Translations under genes and position numbers: made by a program | In this document: positions 60,901 to 64,000 of the stretch, piece after piece | Layout of the letters: the number at the start of each line of letters is the position of its first letter | Numbering within the stretch: the first letter of the stretch is position 1 | Assembly: GCA_907165275.2 (NCBI GenBank) | Contig: OU015666.1 | Coordinates: 9,888,001-9,952,000, forward strand | DNA length: 64,000 nt | Origin: Zygaena filipendulae | Taxonomy: Eukaryota; Arthropoda; Insecta; Lepidoptera; Zygaenidae | Direction: 5' to 3' | The notes under the pieces: model-generated | The model's input: only the letters and a program-made list of their open reading frames with translations | Told to the model about the DNA's origin: nothing | Databases searched by the model: none

Positions 60901-62393
60901 TGAATTTCAGTGCACGTCAACTAAGTACAGCAATTGGTTCCAAATGGACTCGTATCACAGTTTTCCGTCTGGACACACTTCGCTCTCAGTGTACTGTGGA
61001 TTGTTCACTGCGGTAATTATTTGATCCATTAGTTTACTGAGCATTAACCATTTGAATGAATGTTCCCGCTAAGTATGCCGCTAAGTAAACTTACCAAGAA
61101 GTTGCAACACGTTCCTCAATATTGTTGTAAATTTTTGTTTGCTTAGTAGCAAAAAAATTACAGCAATATTGCTGAATATCGAAAATTGGAGTACTAGAAC
61201 GTCGAACAATATTCAATTTTATGACAATGAAAACCTGTCTTAGTCCTATATCTCTCTTTATCCATTATTTTACTTGCGCGCATATATTATTTGAGTTGTG
61301 ACTCAGGAATACACACCTGCCAGCTTTGAATTTGTGAGGACACAAGTACCTATAAAAGAAGCGGAAAAGGGAGCCTCCGCTTGTCTTTTATACGTAGTAC
61401 CTCCCTTATTTTCTCTATGCCTATGACTACAGAGATACGACTAAACAGATTTAGTTATAAATTAACTGTATTTGCCTCTATTTTTCCCAGTGGTACTTAC
61501 AACGGCGCGCGTTCAGCTGGCACGGCCGCACTGTCTTCTTGGTCCCTGTGATCCAACTCTTGTGCCTCAGCTACTCGGCGGTATGCTCCCTCACCAGGAT
61601 CACCGACCACCGCCATCATTGGTGGGACGTGCTCACCGGAAGTATGATTGGTGTTGCCACAGTCCTCTATGCTGTGAGTTCATCTGATGTTTTTATTTAT
61701 ACCCTGATACTGCTGAAGTTTCTTGTGGCTATACAAGTTTCAAATTTAAAGCTGATGTGTTATATTGACGATTGACGACCCGATTGGCGCAATGGTCACC
61801 ATGCCTGCCCGCTAATCAAGAGGTTCTGGGTTCGATTCCCGGTGGGGGTGGACTTTGTGTGATGAACACAGGGTTCCATTTTCCAGTCTGGATGTGTGTA
61901 GATATATCTATAGGATAATATATATATGTAATAATATGTGTAGTATATACCACGTTTGCTTGGTTTCCACGACACAAGCTTATAGCCTAGTGTGGGATCA
62001 AGTAGATCTGCGTGTTGTGAAGTGGATTATTATTATTAGGTATTATCATTTAATTGGTCCATGGTATTATTAATGTTTACAAAATTATAGTAAAAATTTA
62101 AGAAGAAAATTATCGAAAAAATTTAAAATATAGATAAGAATAGTACATTTTTTCATGTTTCATGATCCTACTTTAATAAAGATTACATCAGTGCAGCATT
62201 TTTTTGCATGAGATGAGTTCCATGAAAGACAGGGATCAAAGTTCCGAAACCTTTAAAGCTAAATCAATTAATGTGTTTTTTTTAATTACAGGTTCTTGTA
62301 ATGAGCAACAACTTCTCTACATTGAAATTGAAGAGAAACGATAAGAGGAGCAGCATAAAAGTCAATTGTCCGTCAGTGAGATCGGTCACGTGA
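42819..62393 (+). CDS. wun: Lipid phosphate phosphatase (PAP2 family, wunen/PLPP-like), whole gene with three alternative first exons
   Basis: Integral membrane phosphatase that removes phosphate from lipid phosphates such as phosphatidic acid, LPA and S1P on the outer face of the membrane; Drosophila wunens act in germ-cell guidance. Joining exons at canonical GT/AG sites gives 319 residues from the 50.5-kb start, 324 from the 42.8-kb start and 308 from the 51.3-kb start, normal for the family. Numbering by the 319-residue form: signature C1 KX6RP is K159...R166-P167; C2 is P210-S-G-H213; C3 is R261-X5-H267-X3-D271, with Thr260 where Ser is usual. H213 is the expected nucleophile and H267 its partner. 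Six hydrophobic segments fit the six-pass fold. Loop 1 contains F-R-G-D; an RGD occurs in human PLPP3 but in another loop, so adhesion should not be assumed. The assignment to PAP2 is firm; which wunen paralogue this is cannot be settled here. Confidence 0.93.
42937..42996 (-). mobile_element. Retroposon tail scrap right after exon A
   Basis: Reversed TATGACATAAAAAA tail with CAAGTGGTACACCTGGTA; it explains why the exon A frame stays open into the intron. Confidence 0.6.
43006..43957. mobile_element. hAT-like element J with TCGA-rich ends
   Basis: CAGGGACCCAATTCTCGC at the left is the inverse of GCGAGAATTGCCCCCCTG at the right. GTGTTG is found just outside both edges but not perfectly placed. 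Both ends are rich in CTCGAACTCG-like and GAATTCGAA motifs. The + frames at 43654-44088 are non-coding. Confidence 0.6.
43439..43493 (+). repeat. miRNA-like hairpin inside element J
   Basis: AAAGGGATCATAGTTCATAC pairs with GTATAGACTACGATTCCCTT around a short TGAATT loop, about 25 bp with a few mismatches. Confidence 0.45.
43988..44363 (+). mobile_element. Dispersed repeat D, copy 2
   Basis: TACATTGTTATCCTAGGGGT to CCGAGTATGAGTAATGAAAA, with CATCGCGCTGGCTGTATAG in the middle. The inner stem is shortened relative to copy 1. Confidence 0.7.
44826..44962 (-). mobile_element. LINE 3' UTR and (ATCT)n tail
   Basis: On the minus strand: GAGATCGCTTTAAGCGATAA, GGCCGCCTTTTGTATACC, GTGCAATAAAGAATTATC and (TATC)n. 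Confidence 0.65.
45020..45271 (+). mobile_element. Helitron-like, long subfamily
   Basis: GAAGTTTCTGTTTGTATTAA, CAGCTTTTCACCAAAAACAT, CTCCCTGTCTGTCTGAG and GAAACCGCGGGTCACAGCTAG; the block between TGAG and ACAGCTGATG is deleted. Confidence 0.7.
45419..45608 (-). mobile_element. Helitron-like, complete
   Basis: CTAGCTATGCCCGCAGTTTC to CATTTATAATATTAGTAGGA with A and T at the edges. Confidence 0.8.
45880..46121. mobile_element. Palindromic MITE B, copy 4
   Basis: 238 bp between TA dinucleotides. Outer arm CCGCCGCACTCAGAGTCG and inner arm ACTGCCGCAATCAGAGACG each have a near-perfect inverse, so nearly the whole element is one hairpin. Confidence 0.88.
46122..47278. other. Unassigned part of phosphatase intron 1A
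   Basis: A TGACGTCA at 46149 lies just right of MITE B. No exon or repeat end recognised. Confidence 0.4.
47279..47535 (+). mobile_element. tRNA-derived SINE, copy 1
   Basis: A box TGGCGCAGTAGG near 47291 and B box GGTTCGATTCC at 47336-47346 with a tRNA-like cloverleaf head; body ACTTTGTGTGATGAACACAG and GTGTGGGATCAAGTAGATCT; (ATT)n tail. Confidence 0.85.
47758..48001 (-). mobile_element. MITE family A, copy 4
   Basis: 236 bp (47762-47997), GGACGTAGATAAGCAATAAC to TATTGCTTATCTATGTCC, with ATTT on both sides. Confidence 0.85.
48101..48225 (-). mobile_element. Helitron-like, 5' half replaced
   Basis: TAGCTGTTCCCGTGGTTTCA and GTTCCCGCGGGAATTCCGG, then an AT-rich TTAATTAATAATTAATAAT tract before CCCTGTACCCCTGACAACG. 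Confidence 0.6.
49132..49501 (-). mobile_element. Dispersed repeat D, copy 3
   Basis: Same terminal and internal blocks as copies 1 and 2 in reverse, including TTTCACCCCTAGGATAACAA at the right. Confidence 0.7.
50516..50602 (+). CDS. wun: Phosphatase alternative first coding exon B
   Basis: Encodes 29 residues beginning MVHQNLAIRTSLDG, rich in Arg/Lys, and ends in phase 0 at TCG|GTAAGA. Joined to the exon at 53920 it gives a 319-residue protein. It resembles a normal cytosolic N-terminus of this family and lies nearer to the body exons than exon A. Confidence 0.72.
50695..50880 (+). mobile_element. LINE/SINE 3' end with (TTTGAC)n tail
   Basis: CTGGAGAGTTTGTTGCGCAG, AATTTGAATAAATGATTTG and ACTTTGACTTTGAAC tail; located in the intron after exon B. 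Confidence 0.55.
51312..51365 (+). CDS. wun: Phosphatase candidate alternative first coding exon C
   Basis: The first in-frame ATG after a stop gives 18 residues (MKEVNMDMHSSCNYGTVS) ending in phase 0 at TCG|GTAGGT. Internal ATGs at 51327 and 51333 would give shorter forms. The support is the frame, the phase and the donor only; the exon is very short, so it is less sure than A and B. Confidence 0.5.
51546..51773. mobile_element. Fusion of a Helitron end and truncated MITE A (copy 5)
   Basis: CTAGCTGTGCCCCGCGGTTT CACCC joins GGAGAAATTTCGAATAAATC without a gap. From 51571 on it is MITE A, ending TATTGCTTATCTGCGTCC at 51773. The left 53 bases of the MITE are missing. Confidence 0.7.
51774..52457. 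other. Unassigned intron DNA
   Basis: A GC-richer minus frame at 51898-52155 (GDLRALALAAEALRGGRCD) has no splice or family support. Confidence 0.35.
52458..52602 (+). mobile_element. Retroposon 3' end, CCCCCTATGACATAAAAAA type
   Basis: GGTCGGCAACGCACCTGCAT, GTGTTGCAGATGTCTATGG, TCACTTACCATCAGGTG and CCCCCTATGACAT plus A-rich tail. Confidence 0.7.
53285..53526. mobile_element. Palindromic MITE B, copy 5
   Basis: TA, CCGCCGCACTCAGAGTCGAC ... and the inverse to 53524, then TA. It lies 394 bases before the common exon 2 of the phosphatase. Confidence 0.85.
53920..54013 (+). CDS. wun: Phosphatase common exon 2
   Basis: Acceptor CTGTTACAG, donor G|GTGAGT; enters in phase 0 and leaves after one base. 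It encodes a Q4 run (VESQQQQTVP) and the start of TM1 (WWKLAIDLPLLLI). All three first exons can join it. Confidence 0.93.
54014..55991. other. First third of phosphatase intron 2, AT-rich
   Basis: Only a (TTCTA)n LINE tail near 54525-54555 (ACAATAAAGAGTATTCTATT) was recognised. Confidence 0.4.
55992..56217 (+). mobile_element. Helitron-like, CATACAAACTTTGC subfamily
   Basis: ATAAAATCCTTTGTCCTGAA to GAATCCGCGCGGGACAGCTAG; reverse partner of the copies at 39087 and 62841. Confidence 0.75.
56222..56477 (+). mobile_element. Helitron-like, long subfamily, 3' end lost
   Basis: AAGTTACAGTGTCTGTTTAT, CAGCTTTTCACTAAACGCAT and TCTGAAACGGCTGGACAG. It follows the preceding copy after 4 bases. Confidence 0.65.
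56900..57112 (-). pseudogene. Decayed coding-like segment, part 1
   Basis: Seventy codons with a protein-like composition, including PLSNEEIHIKDQNNHDIVQE and PVDEVQLFVKKDLQKDDRIE, then TAA. A related phrase (NEKIHIRDENN) appears on the same strand at about 57610-57690, so both may come from one repeated-domain gene or transposon. I cannot name the family. Confidence 0.35.
57174..57324 (+). promoter_or_regulatory. Cluster of five CCAAT boxes
   Basis: CCAAT pentamers at 57174, 57208, 57238, 57267 and 57320, all in the same orientation; three continue as CCAATCAC. Located immediately upstream of the minus-strand segment ending at 57112. NF-Y-type promoters look like this, but promoter activity is an inference. 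Confidence 0.35.
57590..57965 (-). pseudogene. Decayed coding-like segments, parts 2 and 3
   Basis: The minus strand reads FKDNGDELPDDFRFRNEKIH (57620-57690) and, further up, FLTRQELLEILKVQSGNTEP (57895-57955), separated by stops. Glu/Asp/Lys-rich and ATG-less. Probably remnants of one protein-coding sequence. Confidence 0.35.
58822..58890 (-). repeat. Reversed LINE tail scrap
   Basis: AATTGTTTATTGCCATCAG and AGGTGTACAAAAAATACG resemble the 3' tail at 44826 in reverse. Confidence 0.35.
58891..59925. other. End of phosphatase intron 2
   Basis: No repeat recognised. A TGACGTCA at 59353 lies in a GC-richer patch (GCCCGCTCCGCACTTAAGTG) that might be regulatory. Confidence 0.3.
59926..60080 (+). 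CDS. wun: Phosphatase exon 3
   Basis: Acceptor TTGTCCTCAG, donor ATT|GTAAGT. It completes TM1, encodes the first outer loop (GFYCNDPALSFKFRGD) and most of TM2 (residues 61-112 of the 319-residue form). Confidence 0.95.
60391..60602 (+). CDS. wun: Phosphatase exon 4 (motif C1)
   Basis: Acceptor AATTTCAG, donor GG|GTGAGT. It covers the end of TM2, an inner loop, TM3 (LYGFFFNLGIIEVM) and the phosphate-binding KX6RP motif at residues 159-167, then FFDICEPDTG leading into the outer loop. Confidence 0.96.
60700..60838 (-). mobile_element. Helitron-like, worn, in phosphatase intron 4
   Basis: TGCCTGTGGTTTCACCTGCG, GTGTATGCAAAGTTTAATG and CATTTATAATAGTAATGA. Confidence 0.55.
60886..61012 (+). CDS. 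wun: Phosphatase exon 5 (motif C2)
   Basis: Acceptor ATTTTCCAG, donor GCG|GTAATT. It encodes SYHSFPSGHTSLS, the PSGH motif with His213, and TM4. Confidence 0.96.
61491..61673 (+). CDS. wun: Phosphatase exon 6 (motif C3)
   Basis: Acceptor TTTTTCCCAG, donor GCT|GTGAGT. It encodes TM5 and LTRITDHRHHWWDV (R261, H267, D271), then the start of TM6. Thr replaces Ser at the first position of the C3 signature. Confidence 0.96.
61772..62041 (+). mobile_element. tRNA-derived SINE, copy 2, in phosphatase intron 6
   Basis: A box TGGCGCAATGG, B box GGTTCGATTCC at 61829-61839, same body as copy 1, and (ATT)n tail. Confidence 0.85.
62292..62393 (+). CDS. wun: Phosphatase last coding exon
   Basis: Acceptor TTTAATTACAG. 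It encodes 33 residues and a TGA stop: the end of TM6 followed by a basic, Ser-rich tail (LKLKRNDKRSS) expected to be cytosolic. Confidence 0.93.
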   Translation, partial: VLVMSNNFSTLKLKRNDKRSSIKVNCPSVRSVT

Positions 62394-62434
62394 CCAAAGT
62401 TTTGGGTTGTAACAAAATCTGTTTATTACTTAAA

Positions 62435-62706
62435 AATAAACAGACGTACGAACTGATGGTAAATTAAACTATAGCTAGATGTTGATCCCCATAGTAAACA
62501 GGCACCGAAACTCAAAGGAGAGCATAGATACGATAGACGAAACGTCAAATTTCGTTTGACGGAATATTTATAAAGCGATCGTGAACGGAAATTTTTCGAA
62601 TATCCGAATTCCAAGTCAGAATAAACCGCCTAAGCCGCAAACTTGAAAAACTAAAATTTTAAACTAAGCAATTATAAGTGCCATGTGGAGCAAAAATTAT
62701 AATAAA
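62435..62706 (+). promoter_or_regulatory. wun: Candidate poly(A) signals of the phosphatase
   Basis: AATAAA occurs at 62435, 62620 and 62701, 42 to 308 bases after the stop codon, so 3' ends of several lengths are possible. The sequence does not show which one is used. Confidence 0.5.
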
Positions 62707-62840
62707 TTGTTGAATGTACATAATAATTAATATAATTACGTGTAAGTAGGTATTATTTTTTGTGATAATAAATATAAAAAAGTATTTTAAAATTAAATGA
62801 AATAATTTCGATTTTGAGTGAGTTTTATTGAAGACTATAG

Positions 62841-63086
62841 CTAGCTGTCCCGCGCGGTTACACCCGCGCTAATTTCGAAGTTACCGCGGAATTGTTCCAT
62901 ACAAACTTTGCAAGCTTTTTTCATCCGATTGGGAGTGGAATTTCAAAAATTCATTTTTTATCGAATGCCTAAGTCACTCAAAAAACACACCCTCCAAGTT
63001 TCAGATCTCTACGATCAGCGGTTTGGGCTGTGCGTTGATACATCAGTCATCCAGGACAAAGCATTTTATATGTAATAGAAGATAGA
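62841..63086 (-). mobile_element. Helitron-like, CATACAAACTTTGC subfamily, complete
   Basis: CTAGCTGTCCCGCGCGGTTA to GCATTTTATATGTAATAGA, 450 bases after the phosphatase stop. Confidence 0.75.
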
Positions 63087-63397
63087 TTTATTTAGGATTG
63101 TAGGTGCTTGTATTGAAGATTATAGTGATTTTTAACATATATGGTGCGTATTTAACGTTTCACCACAAAATAAGTGAACATTGATCAAGAATTAGATCAA
63201 TTTTAAGTAGGTAAGTATAGTAAGTATGCCTCTAGGGCTTCTAAAGGATGTACAAAATATTTTATAGCCGATAATAATAGGACGTTACACAACACGCGTC
63301 TGAAATAAAGGGTCATACGCTGGCCTGTTACCGTAACAAGGATGTATCGTAGACCGTAGTTCGATTACCGTGTGATGCGAGTACAGTCAAAATGCAA

Positions 63398-63500
63398 TCC
63401 TACTAATATTATAAATGTCAAAGTGTGGATGTTTGGATGTTTGTTACTCAATCACGCAAAAACGGCTGAAATTTGGCATGCATGTAGCCTTTGACATGGA
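63398..63500 (+). mobile_element. Helitron-like, 5' end
   Basis: A then TCCTACTAATATTATAAATG and ACTCAATCACGCAAAAACGG; cut off after TTTGGCATGCATG. Confidence 0.65.
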
Positions 63501-63514
63501 AAAAAATAGCTTAT

Positions 63515-63755
63515 TTTTAATAAGTGACACGTATTTTTTTTTTAATTATTAAAAATATTCTTAGATAAAACGTATTAAAGTTTAGGAGCGGCAGGTCGCG
63601 ACGTCATAACTAAGTAGGTACCTATAAGGTGTTACGTCACGGTATTTCAACTTAATGTATCGCCGTTATTTTTTGATTACGTAAAAAAAAGTAAAAAAAA
63701 CGTGTCCAATATTTTTTTATTTAATCTATGAGACGGTAAAAATTTGTCATCATAA
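63515..63755. mobile_element. MITE family C, copy 5
   Basis: GTGACACGTATTTTTTTTTT, TAAAGTTTAGGAGCGGCAGG and AACGTGTCCAATATTTTTTT. Its two CRE positions are mutated (CGACGTCA, TTACGTCA). Confidence 0.65.
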
Positions 63756-63860
63756 TATCAACTAAAAAAATGGCATCCGTCTAACCTTTTCGGAAATCGA
63801 AGCCGCAGGACCACTGACGTACCTACCTAATTATTGTTTTTGTCAGTAATGATTAAAATA

Positions 63861-63890
63861 GAACCTCCTCCTTTTAGGAAGTCGGTTAAT
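63861..63890 (-). repeat. AACCGACTTCC repeat fragment
   Basis: GAACCTCCTCCTTTTAGGAA GTCGGTT, inverse of the heads at 7424 and 21684. Confidence 0.55.
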
Positions 63891-64000
63891 TACATTATAG
63901 GTGATAAGTACTAAGTAATTTCAGCTTTATTGATAACAGTATTTGATAGACAACCGTCTGTCATGTCAGATTGTAGAGTGAGTTGTTTTGTGATCAACTT

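Overview
This window looks like lepidopteran (moth or butterfly) nuclear DNA. It is AT-rich, its genes are split by long introns, and it is packed with short transposon remnants. The clearest lineage signal is a Helitron-like repeat present in roughly forty copies. It starts TCCTTACTAATATTATAAAT, ends in a GC-rich hairpin plus CTAG, and sits between A and T; it matches the Lep1/MINE type known from Lepidoptera. AACCGACTTCC repeats and frequent TAGGTACCTA-like runs agree with this. No organism can be named from the sequence alone.

Three protein-coding loci can be supported. (1) On the + strand a lipid phosphate phosphatase (PAP2 family, wunen/PLPP-like) runs from 42.8 to 62.4 kb. Six common coding exons carry the complete three-part catalytic signature. 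Three separate candidate first coding exons (42.8, 50.5 and 51.3 kb) all splice in the same phase, so the isoforms would differ only in their cytosolic N-terminus. (2) On the - strand a small four-exon gene of about 184 codons spans 39.7 to 32.6 kb. I do not recognise its product. The end of its second exon falls exactly at the end of a terminal-inverted-repeat transposon. (3) On the - strand a single first coding exon (42 codons) lies at 28.9-29.0 kb next to a CpG-rich promoter-like stretch. The rest of that gene must lie in or beyond the leftmost 28.8 kb, where I find no further exon.

Layout: 0-28.8 kb is intergenic or first-intron DNA with nested transposons (a hAT-like element containing a 236-bp MITE, a Harbinger-type element with TTA duplications, long hairpins, Helitrons) and a GC-rich unique stretch near 8.1-9.3 kb. 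From 26.2 to 27.6 kb are two adjacent TA-flanked inverted-repeat elements and a 5'-truncated LINE inserted in a Helitron. From 32.5 to 39.8 kb is the unknown gene with introns full of repeats. From 40.5 to 53.9 kb are the alternative promoters and first introns of the phosphatase. From 54.0 to 62.4 kb are its body exons, with a cluster of five CCAAT boxes and a set of decayed coding-like fragments in intron 2.

Most other open reading frames are chance or transposon-derived. The transposons explain much of the non-coding structure. At least six MITE-like families have recognisable ends, several with clean target-site duplications, and several are nested so that the order of insertion can be read. 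One family carries cAMP-response-element palindromes (TGACGTCA) and accounts for most of the unusual abundance of that motif here.
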